In this document: piece after piece, positions 20,818-30,824 of the stretch | Layout of the letters: every line of letters begins with the position of its first letter | Position numbering within the stretch: the stretch's first letter is position 1 | DNA from: Nocardioides sp. JS614 | GTDB lineage: Bacteria; Actinomycetota; Actinomycetes; Propionibacteriales; Nocardioidaceae | Assembly: GCF_000015265.1 (NCBI RefSeq) | Contig: NC_008699.1 | Span: 4,588,001-4,652,000, forward strand | Reading direction: 5' to 3' | Length of the DNA stretch: 64,000 nucleotides | Position numbers and translations under genes: made by a program | Notes under the pieces: generated by a model | The model's input: only the letters and a program-made list of their open reading frames with translations | What the model was told of the DNA's origin: nothing | The model's database searches: none

Positions 20818-21612
20818 GTGCCCCCGCTGGAGCTGACCGCCGACTGCAGCCGCTGCCACGCGCTGTGCTGCGTCCTGCTGCCGTTCCGTCGCGACGGCGG
20901 CTTCGGCGCCGACAAGCCGGGCGGTGTGGCCTGCCACCACCTGCGGACCGACGACCGGTGCGCGATCCACGCCGACCTGCGCGAGCGCGGCTGGCCCGGC
21001 TGCGCGACCTTCGACTGCTTCGGCGCGGGCCAGCACGTCACCCAGGTGACCTACGGCGGCGCGTCGTGGCGCGACCTCGAGAGCACCGGCGAGCTCGGGG
21101 AGATGGCCGCCGTGCTCTCGGTGGTGCGCCGCGTCCACGAGCTGATCCTGCACCTCCAGGAGGTCGCCCAGCGCTCACCGGACCCTGCCGCGGACGAGCT
21201 CGCCGGCCGGCTGCTGGCGCTGGGCGACGCGACGCCGGTCGAGCTCCTGACGACCGACCTCGAGGCGCTGCACGAGACCTGCGGGGACCTGCTCGCGGCG
21301 GCCAGTCTCCGGGTCCGCGGGCCGGGCGCACCCGACCTCACGCACGCCGACCTGGCCGGACTGGACCTGCGGCAGCGCGACCTGCGCTCGGCAGGTCTGC
21401 GCGGCGCGCTGCTCCTCGGCGCCGACCTCCGGGCGGTGGACCTGGGGCGGGCCGACCTGCTCGGAGCCGACCTGCGTGGCGCGGACCTGCGCGGCGCCGA
21501 CCTCGCGGACGTGCTGTTCCTCACCGGACCCCAGCTGGCGGGGGCGCGCACCGACGACACGACCCGGGTGCCGGGCCGGCTGTCCCGATCGGCGGCCGAC
21601 GCCGAGGGGTGA
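20818..21612 (+). CDS. Cys-rich pentapeptide-repeat protein
   Basis: A 264-residue soluble protein with two parts. Residues 8-75 hold a cysteine cluster (DCSRCHALCC, CHHLRTDDRCAIH, GCATFDCFGAG) resembling the YkgJ-type zinc- or iron-chelating fold. Residues about 170-240 are A(D/N)Lxx pentapeptide repeats (ADLAG LDLRQ RDLRS, then GADLR GADLR GADLA), which form a right-handed quadrilateral helix. I know this combination only from actinobacteria; the function is unknown. The GTG start at 20818 follows GGGAGG by 9 bases. Its promoter region is shared with clpB and the HAIR operator. Confidence 0.82.
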   Translation: MPPLELTADCSRCHALCCVLLPFRRDGGFGADKPGGVACHHLRTDDRCAIHADLRERGWPGCATFDCFGAGQHVTQVTYGGASWRDLESTGELGEMAAVLSVVRRVHELILHLQEVAQRSPDPAADELAGRLLALGDATPVELLTTDLEALHETCGDLLAAASLRVRGPGAPDLTHADLAGLDLRQRDLRSAGLRGALLLGADLRAVDLGRADLLGADLRGADLRGADLADVLFLTGPQLAGARTDDTTRVPGRLSRSAADAEG

Positions 21613-21702
21613 TCTGGACCACCTTCCGCCGATGTCCTGGATCCCGCCGACGGCATGCCGGTGCCGATCTACGGTGATCCGACCCGCCCGGAGGGAGGCA
21701 CG

Positions 21703-23187
21703 ATGACGGCCGCGACGAACCCTACGGCCGCTCGCCGCGTCGTCATCGTCGACGACACCCCGGACCTCCGCGCCCTCCTGCGGATCGCGCTGGAGCGGGC
21801 CGGCTACGTCGTGGTCGGCGAGGCGGGTGACGGCAGGGCGGGCATCGAGGTGGTCCGCGAGCAGCGGCCGGACCTGGTGATGCTCGACCTGTCCATGCCG
21901 GTGCTGGACGGCCTCGAGGCGCTGCCGCCGATCCGGCGGCTGATCCCGGACGGCACGATCGTCGTGCTCTCGGGGTTCGGGCCCACCACGATGTCCGAGC
22001 GCGCCCTCGCGCGTGGCGCCGACGGCTACGTGCAGAAGGGTGCGCCGCTGCGGTCGATCATCCAGAGCGTCAACGGCCTGGTGGCGGGCGTGGTCGAGGG
22101 CGCCGGGCACGGCCGACCCACCGCCGAGGGCACCCCGCTGGTGCACCCCGTCGTCGACCCGGCGGACGGGCCGGCGGACGGGCCGGCAGACGAGGTGGAC
22201 GAGACGGCCGCCGTCGACAGCCAGGCGGCCTGCCCGCCGGTGGGGCCGCACGTGTCCTCCTGGGAGGCGCTGGGGATGGCACCGGTCGGGGTGCTCGAGC
22301 TGGCCGACGAGCCGCTGTTCCGGGTCGTCTACGCGAACACGCTCGCCCAACGGCTGCTCGGCGCGGCCGTCGTGCCCGGGTCACCGCTGGGTCTGGTGTC
22401 GGCCGAGCTCGCCGCGCTGCTGTCCACCCACCGGCTGGAGGCGGATGCCTCCTTCGAGGTGGCGTTGGCGACCGGCCGCGCCCGGGCCACCGTGCGCCGT
22501 ACCGGCTGGTCGCTGTGCGTCTACCTGGACTCCGCGGTCGACGACGTCGCGCTGCTGCGGCGGGCGATCGCCACCTCGGCCCACGAGATCCGCGGCCCGG
22601 TCGCGGTCATCTGCGGCACCGCCGAGACGCTGCAGCTGGCGCCGGACCTCTCCCAGCGCGAGCTGCACCGGATGGCCGAGTCGATGGCCCGCCAGGCGCG
22701 GATCCTCGACGGGATCACCGCCGACCTCCTGACCGCGGCACAGATCCAGCGGGGCACGCTCCGCCTCGACATGCAGCCGGTCGACCTGCGCTCGCTGATC
22801 GAGGGCGTCGTCGCCGACCGGTACGCCGTCGACCTGGTCGTCGAGGACGACCGCTCGGTCCGCGGCGACCCGCTGCGCCTCGAGCAGGTCCTCACCAACC
22901 TGCTCAGCAACGCACACAAGTACGGGCGCCCACCCGTGACCGTGCGGGTGTACGCCGCGGGCGACCGCGTCTGCGTCGACGTCCGCGACCAGGGCGACGG
23001 CGTACCGCCGGAGTTCCGCCCGCAGCTGTTCCGGGAGTTCAGCCGGGCGCGGTCTGCGGTCGCGACCGGCACCGGCCTCGGGCTCTTCGTGGTCCGCACC
23101 CTGGCCGAGGCCCAGGGCGGCGAGGTCTCCTACACGCCCGGCCGGCCGCGCGGGTCGGTGTTCACGATCAGCCTGCTGCCCGCCTGA
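21703..23187 (+). CDS. Receiver-histidine kinase protein (N-terminal REC, C-terminal kinase)
   Basis: A 494-residue cytoplasmic signalling protein with reversed hybrid order. Residues 11-125 are a receiver domain: acidic pair VDD (17-18), phospho-acceptor Asp62 in MLDLSMP and Lys112 in YVQKG. A linker with a PADGPADGPADE repeat leads to a PAS-like segment (about 190-280). The HisKA H-box TSAHEIRGPV places the phospho-His at 294, and the HATPase_c domain has NLLSNAHKYG, VRDQGDGVPP and GTGLGLFV. There are no membrane helices and no separate response regulator gene next door. The ATG at 21703 has a near-perfect GGAGGGAGG site. The input signal and output are unknown. Confidence 0.9.
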   Translation: MTAATNPTAARRVVIVDDTPDLRALLRIALERAGYVVVGEAGDGRAGIEVVREQRPDLVMLDLSMPVLDGLEALPPIRRLIPDGTIVVLSGFGPTTMSERALARGADGYVQKGAPLRSIIQSVNGLVAGVVEGAGHGRPTAEGTPLVHPVVDPADGPADGPADEVDETAAVDSQAACPPVGPHVSSWEALGMAPVGVLELADEPLFRVVYANTLAQRLLGAAVVPGSPLGLVSAELAALLSTHRLEADASFEVALATGRARATVRRTGWSLCVYLDSAVDDVALLRRAIATSAHEIRGPVAVICGTAETLQLAPDLSQRELHRMAESMARQARILDGITADLLTAAQIQRGTLRLDMQPVDLRSLIEGVVADRYAVDLVVEDDRSVRGDPLRLEQVLTNLLSNAHKYGRPPVTVRVYAAGDRVCVDVRDQGDGVPPEFRPQLFREFSRARSAVATGTGLGLFVVRTLAEAQGGEVSYTPGRPRGSVFTISLLPA

Positions 23188-23217
23188 TCGCGGGCGCCGA
23201 CCCGGAAGAAGGGGCGG

Positions 23218-23652
23218 TCAGCGGCCGCGGCGCCACACCACGACCGACTGGCCCGGGTCGGGACCGCGCAGCACCGGCAGCGTGTTGGGGCGGCCGCCGG
23301 TCCGGGCCGACACCGCCTGGCGGAGCGCGTCACGAAGCGCGTCGAGCTCGTGCAGCAGCTCCTCGTTGCGTTGCGCCAGCGCCGCCACGCGGTGCTCGAG
23401 CTCGAGGATCCGGCGTACCCCCTCGATGCCGGTTCCCGCGGCGGTGAGCTCGGAGATCTCCCGGAGCCGCTCGATGTCTCGGTGTGAGTAACGGCGCCCG
23501 CCGCCGACGGTCCGGCCCGGCGAGACGAGGCCGAGGCGCTCGTAGGTGCGCAGCGTCTGCGGGTGCAGGCCGCTCAGCTCGGCGGCGACGCTGATGACGA
23601 ACACCGCGGCATCGGGGCCGGGCGGCTCGAACGGGGGTCGGCGGGTCGGCAT
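23218..23652 (-). CDS. hspR: Heat-shock repressor HspR (MerR family)
   Basis: A 144-residue MerR-type repressor that binds HAIR sites with DnaK as co-repressor. The N-terminal winged helix is VFVISVAAELSGLHPQTLR followed by TYERLGLVSPGRT and GGGRRYSHRDIERL; a coiled-coil follows (residues about 75-115), then a short tail VVVWRRGR. The ATG at 23652 lies one base after the dnaJ stop (TGA-G-ATG), so translation is probably coupled. Two HAIR sites in the window, before dnaK and clpB, are its expected targets, giving autoregulation. Confidence 0.95.
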   Translation of the reverse strand: MPTRRPPFEPPGPDAAVFVISVAAELSGLHPQTLRTYERLGLVSPGRTVGGGRRYSHRDIERLREISELTAAGTGIEGVRRILELEHRVAALAQRNEELLHELDALRDALRQAVSARTGGRPNTLPVLRGPDPGQSVVVWRRGR

Positions 23653-23653
23653 C

Positions 23654-24844
23654 TCACGCCTCCTCGAACAGCTTGGAGCGCAGCGGCTTGCCGGCGCTCG
23701 CGTCGCGGTAGGCCTGGACCGCCTCCCGGGCGGCGGTGTCGAGCACGGCCGGCACCTGGACCTCGACAGTGGCGAGCAGGTCGCCCCGGCTGCCGTCAGA
23801 CTTGGGAGCACCCCGGCCGCGCACCCGGAAGGTCCGGCCGTTGGGGGTGCCGGCGGGGACCTTGAGGGTCACCGGGGCGCCGCCGAGGGTCGGGATCTTC
23901 AGATCCGCGCCGAGGGCGAGCTCGTCGAAGGAGACCGGCACGTCGAGGGTGAGGTTGTCACCCTTGCGGCCGAACAGCCGGTGCGGGGAGACCTTGACGG
24001 TGACGAACAGGTCGCCGGCCGGGCCGCCGTTCTCGCCGGCGCCGCCCTTGCCGCGCAGGCGGATCCGCTGGCCGTCGCGCACCCCGGCCGGGATCCGCGC
24101 CTGGATGGAGCGCGCCGAGGTGCCGCGACCGGAGCCGTGGCAGGTCGGGCAGGCCTCGTCGTACACGAGCTGGCGGCCGCCGCAGCGGGGGCAGGTCTCG
24201 TTGATCGAGAACGCCCCGCCGGCGGAGGACACCACGAAGCCGGCGCCGTCGCATTCGGGGCACACGTGCGGCTTGGTGCCGGGCTTGCCGCCGGTGCCGT
24301 GGCAGTCCGGGCACGGCGCGTCCGAGGTGAGCCGCAGCGAGATCGTGACGCCGTCGATGGCGTCGGTGAAGCTGATCGTCGCCGTGGTCTCGACGTCCTG
24401 GCCCTTCTGCGCCCGCGGCCGCTGGTGCTGCCGGCCCCGGCCGAAGCCGCCCCCGAAGAGGTCGCCGAACATGTCACCGAAGCCGCCTCCGCCACCGGAC
24501 GCCCGGTCGCGCAGCAGGTCGTCGAGGTTGAACCCTCCGCCCTGGCCGCCACCCCCGAAGCCGCCACGGAACGCGCCCGAGCCGTAGAGCTCGCGCATCT
24601 CGTCGTACTTCTTGCGCTTCTCGGGGTCGCCGATGACGTCGTAGGCCTCGGCGACCGCCTTGAACTTGTCGTGCTTGGCCTTGCTGTCCGCAGAGTCGCC
24701 GGGGTTGGAGTCGGGGTGGTTGGCGCGCGCCAGCTTGCGGTAGGCCTTCTTGATCTCCTCGGCCGAGGCGTTCTTCGTCACGCCCAGCTCGGCGTAGAAG
24801 TCCTTCTGGGCCCAGTCGGCCCGGAAGCCGTCAGTGGTGCTCAC
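23654..24844 (-). CDS. dnaJ: Chaperone DnaJ (type I Hsp40)
   Basis: Co-chaperone that stimulates DnaK ATPase and delivers substrates. The J-domain has the HPD motif at about residues 43-45 (ANHPDSNP), followed by a Gly/Phe-rich linker (GGFGGGGQGGG), four zinc-finger repeats (CPDCHGTG, CPECDGAG, CPRCGGRQ, CPTCHGSG) and the substrate-binding C-terminal domains. The 396 residues fit the DnaJ1 type encoded in dnaK operons. The GTG at 24844 is 64 bases after grpE. The third zinc repeat has Gln where Gly is usual, a common variation. Confidence 0.96.
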   Translation of the reverse strand: MSTTDGFRADWAQKDFYAELGVTKNASAEEIKKAYRKLARANHPDSNPGDSADSKAKHDKFKAVAEAYDVIGDPEKRKKYDEMRELYGSGAFRGGFGGGGQGGGFNLDDLLRDRASGGGGGFGDMFGDLFGGGFGRGRQHQRPRAQKGQDVETTATISFTDAIDGVTISLRLTSDAPCPDCHGTGGKPGTKPHVCPECDGAGFVVSSAGGAFSINETCPRCGGRQLVYDEACPTCHGSGRGTSARSIQARIPAGVRDGQRIRLRGKGGAGENGGPAGDLFVTVKVSPHRLFGRKGDNLTLDVPVSFDELALGADLKIPTLGGAPVTLKVPAGTPNGRTFRVRGRGAPKSDGSRGDLLATVEVQVPAVLDTAAREAVQAYRDASAGKPLRSKLFEEA

Positions 24845-24908
24845 CCACGCACCCCCTCTCCGTCCTCGTCGTGATCGTTCGCATCAACCCGTCGCAGTGG
24901 CTCTGCGG

Positions 24909-25543
24909 CTAGGCGGTGGGCCCGCTCGGCGGGTCGACCACCAGCACCTGCGCGGCCCGCACCACCCGCTCACCCATCCGGTAGCCGGCCTTGGCGATCA
25001 CCTTGCAGGTGGTCACCGCGACCTCCGGATCCTCACCGATGTGGGAGAGAGCATCGTGGATGGCCGGGTCGAACGGGTCGCCCGGCGCGCCGAACCTCGT
25101 CAACCCGAGGCCGGCCACCGCGCGCTCGAGCTGCTCGGCGACGGCCTTGAAGCCGCCGTCGAGCTCGTCGTGCTCGCGGGCCCGGTCGACGGCGTCCAGG
25201 ACGTCGATGATCGGCGTGAGCGCGACGTACGTCGCGTTCTGGCGGATCAGCTCCCGGTCGCGGTCGACACGCCGCTTGTAGTTGAGGAACTCGGCCTGGA
25301 GGCGCTGGAGGTCGCCGGTCAGCTCGTCGACGGCCCGCTGGGCGACCGTGAGGTCGTCCTCGACCTGCTGCCCGACCAGCTGCTCGGCCTCCTCCGCGGC
25401 CTGCTCGGCCGCGCGCTCGTGCGCGGAGCCCGCGGCGGGCTCCTCCGGGGAAGCCGCGGAGGCGGGAGGCGGCTGCTCCTGGGCAGCCGCCTCGTCCGCC
25501 GAGAGCGCCTCGTCGGGACGGGAGTCGGTCCGGGGCTCGTAGG

Positions 25544-25547
<4 letters not shown>
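24909..25547 (-). CDS. grpE: Nucleotide exchange factor GrpE
   Basis: Dimeric factor that releases ADP from DnaK. A long acidic, low-complexity N-terminus (residues 1-60) leads into the coiled coil ([20 protein letters not shown], 20 residues), followed by the four-helix and beta domain with [11 protein letters not shown] and the signature region [12 protein letters not shown], and [14 protein letters not shown] near the end. At 212 residues it is normal for actinobacteria. Its GTG start overlaps the dnaK TGA stop (GTGA), implying translational coupling. Confidence 0.95.
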
Positions 25548-27409
<1,862 letters not shown>

Positions 27410-27424
27410 GTCTGCTACCTCCAG

Positions 27425-27431
27425 CTTGAGT
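27425..27431. promoter_or_regulatory. HAIR half-site in the dnaK leader
   Basis: CTTGAGT matches one arm of the HAIR consensus, but the expected second arm after 7 bases is absent. It may be a weak additional HspR contact or chance. Confidence 0.3.
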
Positions 27432-27479
27432 CTCGGGTTGCGGCCATCCTGCGCCGCCAGCGGTGAGTCTTGCAAATAA

Positions 27480-27500
27480 GTTGAGTCGGTTCAACTCAAC
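27480..27500. promoter_or_regulatory. HAIR operator for HspR upstream of dnaK
   Basis: GTTGAGT-N7-ACTCAAC, with symmetry extending to 27478-27502, 71 bases before the dnaK start. It fits the HspR-associated inverted repeat. The rest of the 254-base gap up to 27663 shows no gene. Confidence 0.9.
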
Positions 27501-27663
27501 TTCGCTCACCGGGCCCAACGCAACTGTGGGCGCCCGTTGTTCCCGGTCCCCACCGGGGCCGCGCGGCGGCCCCGGCGCGGTCGGGCGCCTCGGCAGCGCC
27601 GCCCTGGAACCGGCGCGGAGACCGGGGTTCCGCGGGGGTCCTCGAGCACGGCAGGCTGGGGCC

Positions 27664-28380
27664 ATGCAGACCATCGGCCTCATCGGCGGCATGTCCTGGC
27701 TCTCCACGGAGGCGTACTACCGCCGGATCAACGAGCAGGTCGCCGCGCGTCGAGGCGGGCACGCGTCGGCACGGATCACCCTGCAGTCCCTCGACTTCGC
27801 GGAGGTCCGCGAGTGCCAGCTGCGGGGCGACTGGCAGGGCGCCGGCGACCTGCTCGCCGGGGCCGCGCGGCGGTGCGAGGCCGGCGGTGCCGACCTCGTG
27901 GCGATCTGCACGAACCTGATGCACAAGGTGTTCGCGGACGTCGAGTCGGCCGTGTCCGTGCCGGCCGTGCACATCGCGGACGCGGTCGCCGCCGTCGCCC
28001 GCCGCGAGGGCTGGACCACGCTCGGGCTGCTGGGCACGTCCTGGGTGATGGAGGAGACGTTCTACGCCGACCGCCTGGCCACCCACGGCATCGCGGTGGT
28101 CGTGCCCGGTCCCGCCGACCGCGCGGAGGTCGACCGGGTGATCTTCGAGGAGATCACGCGGGGGCGGTTCCTGGACCCGGCGCGCGAGCGGTACGTCGCG
28201 GTGATGCGGGACCTCGCCGGCCGCGGGGCCCAGGCGGTGGCCCTCGCCTGCACCGAGATCGGCCTGCTCGTCGGGCCCGACCAGGCGCCGCTGCCGACCA
28301 TCGACTCCGCCACCGCCCACGCCGACCTCCTGGTCGACCTGGCCCTGGCGGCGCAGCCGGCCGACCGGGTCAGCGGATAA
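27664..28380 (+). CDS. Aspartate/glutamate racemase family protein
   Basis: A 238-residue cofactor-independent amino-acid racemase, best fitting the aspartate racemase/YgeA branch. The N-terminus TIGLIGGMSWLSTEAYY is diagnostic. The two catalytic cysteines should be those in AICTNLMHK (about residue 82) and LACTEIGLL (about 199). Substrate could be aspartate, glutamate or another amino acid. The ATG at 27664 is the only start giving the family N-terminus, though no strong ribosome-binding site is visible. It runs divergently from dnaK. Confidence 0.9.
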   Translation: MQTIGLIGGMSWLSTEAYYRRINEQVAARRGGHASARITLQSLDFAEVRECQLRGDWQGAGDLLAGAARRCEAGGADLVAICTNLMHKVFADVESAVSVPAVHIADAVAAVARREGWTTLGLLGTSWVMEETFYADRLATHGIAVVVPGPADRAEVDRVIFEEITRGRFLDPARERYVAVMRDLAGRGAQAVALACTEIGLLVGPDQAPLPTIDSATAHADLLVDLALAAQPADRVSG

Positions 28381-28403
28381 CCGGGTCGCGCCCCGACACC
28401 CGG
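28381..28403 (+). terminator. Hairpin after the racemase gene
   Basis: CCGGGT (28381-28386) and ACCCGG (28398-28403) pair immediately after the racemase stop and before the lipoprotein gene. It is a moderate terminator candidate. Confidence 0.4.
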
Positions 28404-28421
28404 ATCCGCCAGCATGAGCGG

Positions 28422-29312
28422 GTGCAGGCGACCCGGACCGCCCAGCGCTGGGCGTTCGCCGTGGGCTGCCTCGGCCTGCTGGCCGCGGCGGTGGCCGGCT
28501 GCTCGGACGCCGACCGGTCCACCGAGCAGCCGCGCGCGCCGGCCGGCGTCTCGCTGTCCTTCGTCCAGCTGCGCATCGACGAGGGCACCGACCGGGCCCA
28601 GCTGCGGGTGGTCAACGGGTCGGGGAGCGACCTCACCGTCACCGGGGTCGGGCTGGACTGGCCGGGCTACGGGGAGTTCCTCGACGACTACGACACCGTG
28701 GTGGTCGCGGGCCGGGTGCTCGACCTGCGCGTCACACTTCCCGAGCCGCGCTGCGAGGACGCCGACCCGGCCGACGCCGACGACGCCGCCGTCGTGGGCC
28801 AGCTGCGCGTCGGGGTCGCCGGGCACGACGTGGTCGTGCGCGACGAGCTCGACGAGAGCGGCCGCGGCTACGTGACCCGGATCTGGCAGCGTCGCTGCCA
28901 GGACCTGCTGGTGGCCCGCAGCGTCACGATGTCGTACGGCGGCCACTGGGCCATCGAGGGCTCGGGACGCCGGGCGCGACTGGTGGGGACCGTGACGCTG
29001 CGCCGCGAGCAGTCCGCCGGCACGATCCGGCTGCGCGGCTTCCTGGGCTCCGTGCTCCTCGAGCCGCACCTCCCGCGGCCGGTCGTCCTGACGCCCGGTG
29101 CCGACGAGGTCACCGCGCCGCTGGAGATCGTCGTACCCAGGTGCGACGAGCACGCGCTGACCGAGAGCAGCCAGACCTTCCACCTGCAGGCGTCGTTCCG
29201 GTTCGGCGCCGACGAGCCGGTCCAGGTGCTGCGGCTGCCCGGCGCGCGGACCCGCGAGGCGGCCCAGCGGCTGATCGACGAGGCGTGCGTGATCGACGGC
29301 TCCGCGGAGTAG
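28422..29312 (+). CDS. Predicted lipoprotein of unknown function
   Basis: A 296-residue exported protein. The N-terminus has Arg residues, a hydrophobic stretch and a lipobox LLAAAVAGC, with the lipidated Cys at about residue 27 followed by SDADRS. The mature part is beta-rich with no recognised domain; two regions (about 45-150 and 165-285) each look like immunoglobulin-like sandwiches, with paired cysteines that might form disulphides. The GTG at 28422 gives a proper signal peptide; the longer open frame upstream lies over the racemase gene. Function unknown; I see no link to neighbouring genes. Confidence 0.7.
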   Translation: MQATRTAQRWAFAVGCLGLLAAAVAGCSDADRSTEQPRAPAGVSLSFVQLRIDEGTDRAQLRVVNGSGSDLTVTGVGLDWPGYGEFLDDYDTVVVAGRVLDLRVTLPEPRCEDADPADADDAAVVGQLRVGVAGHDVVVRDELDESGRGYVTRIWQRRCQDLLVARSVTMSYGGHWAIEGSGRRARLVGTVTLRREQSAGTIRLRGFLGSVLLEPHLPRPVVLTPGADEVTAPLEIVVPRCDEHALTESSQTFHLQASFRFGADEPVQVLRLPGARTREAAQRLIDEACVIDGSAE

Positions 29313-29339
29313 CCCGGCGCTCCGCTCGGCCTCGGTCCC

Positions 29340-29837
29340 TCAGACACCGAGGCTGCGGCCCCATGCCTCCAGCAGGTGCGCCAGGCGGGCGCGCTCCAGC
29401 TCGGTGAGCGACCCGACCAGCCGGTGCTCGTTGGCCATGTGGGCCTCGAAGGCGCGGTCGATGAGGTCGAAGCCGGCCGGGGTGAGCGCGACCACCCGGC
29501 TGCGGGCGTCGCCCTCACCCACCCGGCGGGTGACCCAGCCGTGCTCGACGCAGCGGTCGACGCGCTTGGTGACGGCGCCCGACGAGACCATCGTCGAGGC
29601 AGCCAGGTCGCCGGGCGTGAGCTCGTACGGCGCTCCTGTGCGGCGCAGCGTCGCCAGCACATCGAACTCGCCCTCGCCGAGGCCGAACCCGGCGTACACC
29701 TCCACCAGCTCCTCGGTGAGCCGCGCGGCCACCCGGTGCAGGCGGCCGATGATGCCCTGGGGAGAGGGGTCCAGGTCGGGGCGCTGCTCGTGCCACTGCG
29801 CCATGATCCGGCCGACGTGATCCAGGTCGCTCGCCAT
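29340..29837 (-). CDS. MarR family transcriptional regulator
   Basis: A 165-residue winged-helix repressor. The MarR core is visible: GLGEGEFDVLATLRR, then LTPGDLAASTMVSSGAVTKR (recognition helix), the wing GWVTRRVGEGDARSRVVALT, and C-terminal dimerisation helices. The ATG at 29837 is 30 bases from the divergent EamA transporter start. An inverted repeat over that transporter's start codon is the likely operator, so it probably represses both genes until a ligand binds. The ligand is unknown. Confidence 0.92.
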   Translation of the reverse strand: MASDLDHVGRIMAQWHEQRPDLDPSPQGIIGRLHRVAARLTEELVEVYAGFGLGEGEFDVLATLRRTGAPYELTPGDLAASTMVSSGAVTKRVDRCVEHGWVTRRVGEGDARSRVVALTPAGFDLIDRAFEAHMANEHRLVGSLTELERARLAHLLEAWGRSLGV

Positions 29838-29854
29838 GGCCGGAATATATCTGA

Positions 29855-29879
29855 CACGGAAACTATTATGTCTTCCGTG
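29855..29879. promoter_or_regulatory. Candidate MarR operator over the EamA start codon
   Basis: CACGGAA (29855-29861) and TTCCGTG (29873-29879) form a perfect inverted repeat with an 11-base spacer that contains the EamA ATG (29868-29870). A direct repeat GGAAACTA also occurs at 29858-29865 and 29879-29886. Binding here would block the transporter and probably the marR promoter. Confidence 0.55.
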
Positions 29880-30824
29880 GAAACTACCTGGGGTACGTTG
29901 AGCCTGACGGCCCTGGCCCCGATCGCGTGGGGCTCGGGCTACTACGTCACCGAGGCGTACCTGCCCCCGGACCGGCCGCTGTTCGGCGCGATGGTCCGGG
30001 CGCTCCCCTTCGGGCTGCTCCTGCTGGCCTTCCGGCCCCGGCTCCCGCAGGGCGAGTGGTGGGCCCGAGCGCTGCTGCTCGGCATCCTCAACGTCGGGGC
30101 GTTCTTCGTGCTGATCTTCGTGGCGGCGTACCGCCTGCCCGGCGGGCTGGCGGCGACCCTGACCGCGACCGCGCCGGTGATGATGATGCTGCTCGCCTGG
30201 GGGTTGGTCCGCGAGCGCCCGCGCGCCGCCTCGCTCGCGGGGGCAGCGGTGGGGTTCACCGGCGTCGCGCTCCTGGTGCTGCGCGGCGGCGCCGCGGTCG
30301 ACCCGGTCGGCGTCGCGGCGTCGTTCGCCGCGGTCGCGATGTCCTCCCTCGGCTACATCCTCATCAAGAGGTGGGAGCCGCCGGTCGACCTGCTGACGTT
30401 CACGGCCTGGCAGCTGGTCGCCGGCGGCCTGGCGCTGCTCCCGGTCGCGCTCGTCGTCGAGGGCGCCCCGCCGCCGCTGGACCTCCGTGCGGTCGGCGGC
30501 TTCCTCTACCTGGGCCTCGTGGCGACGGTGCTCGCGAACGTCGTGTGGTTCCACGGCCTGCGCCGGCTCCCGGCCGCCGGGGTATCACTGGTGGGCCTGC
30601 TGAACCCGGTCGCCGGCACCGTGGTCGGCGTCGCGCTGGCCGGGGAGATGTTCGGGCCGACGCAGGCGCTCGGGATGCTCCTCGTGCTCGTCGGCATCCT
30701 CGCCGGCCAGCCCGCGATCGCGACGCGGCTGCGGATCCGGCGTCAGCCGATCGTGACCCTGATCTCGTTGGACTCCAGCCCGGTGTCGGTGTCGACGACC
30801 CGGAACCGGTTCGGGCCCGAGTAG
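29868..30824 (+). CDS. EamA/DMT family transporter
   Basis: A 10-helix drug/metabolite transporter superfamily protein of 318 residues with two EamA repeats (each five helices; first from about residue 10, second from about 140). ATAPVMMMLLAW and LLNPVAGTVVGV are the matching motifs near the end of each repeat. It probably exports an amino-acid-like or drug-like compound. The last 27 residues after RIRRQP are polar, unlike the family, and are encoded on DNA that is antisense to the end of the next gene. It is divergent from and probably controlled by the MarR protein. Confidence 0.9.
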   Translation: MSSVETTWGTLSLTALAPIAWGSGYYVTEAYLPPDRPLFGAMVRALPFGLLLLAFRPRLPQGEWWARALLLGILNVGAFFVLIFVAAYRLPGGLAATLTATAPVMMMLLAWGLVRERPRAASLAGAAVGFTGVALLVLRGGAAVDPVGVAASFAAVAMSSLGYILIKRWEPPVDLLTFTAWQLVAGGLALLPVALVVEGAPPPLDLRAVGGFLYLGLVATVLANVVWFHGLRRLPAAGVSLVGLLNPVAGTVVGVALAGEMFGPTQALGMLLVLVGILAGQPAIATRLRIRRQPIVTLISLDSSPVSVSTTRNRFGPE

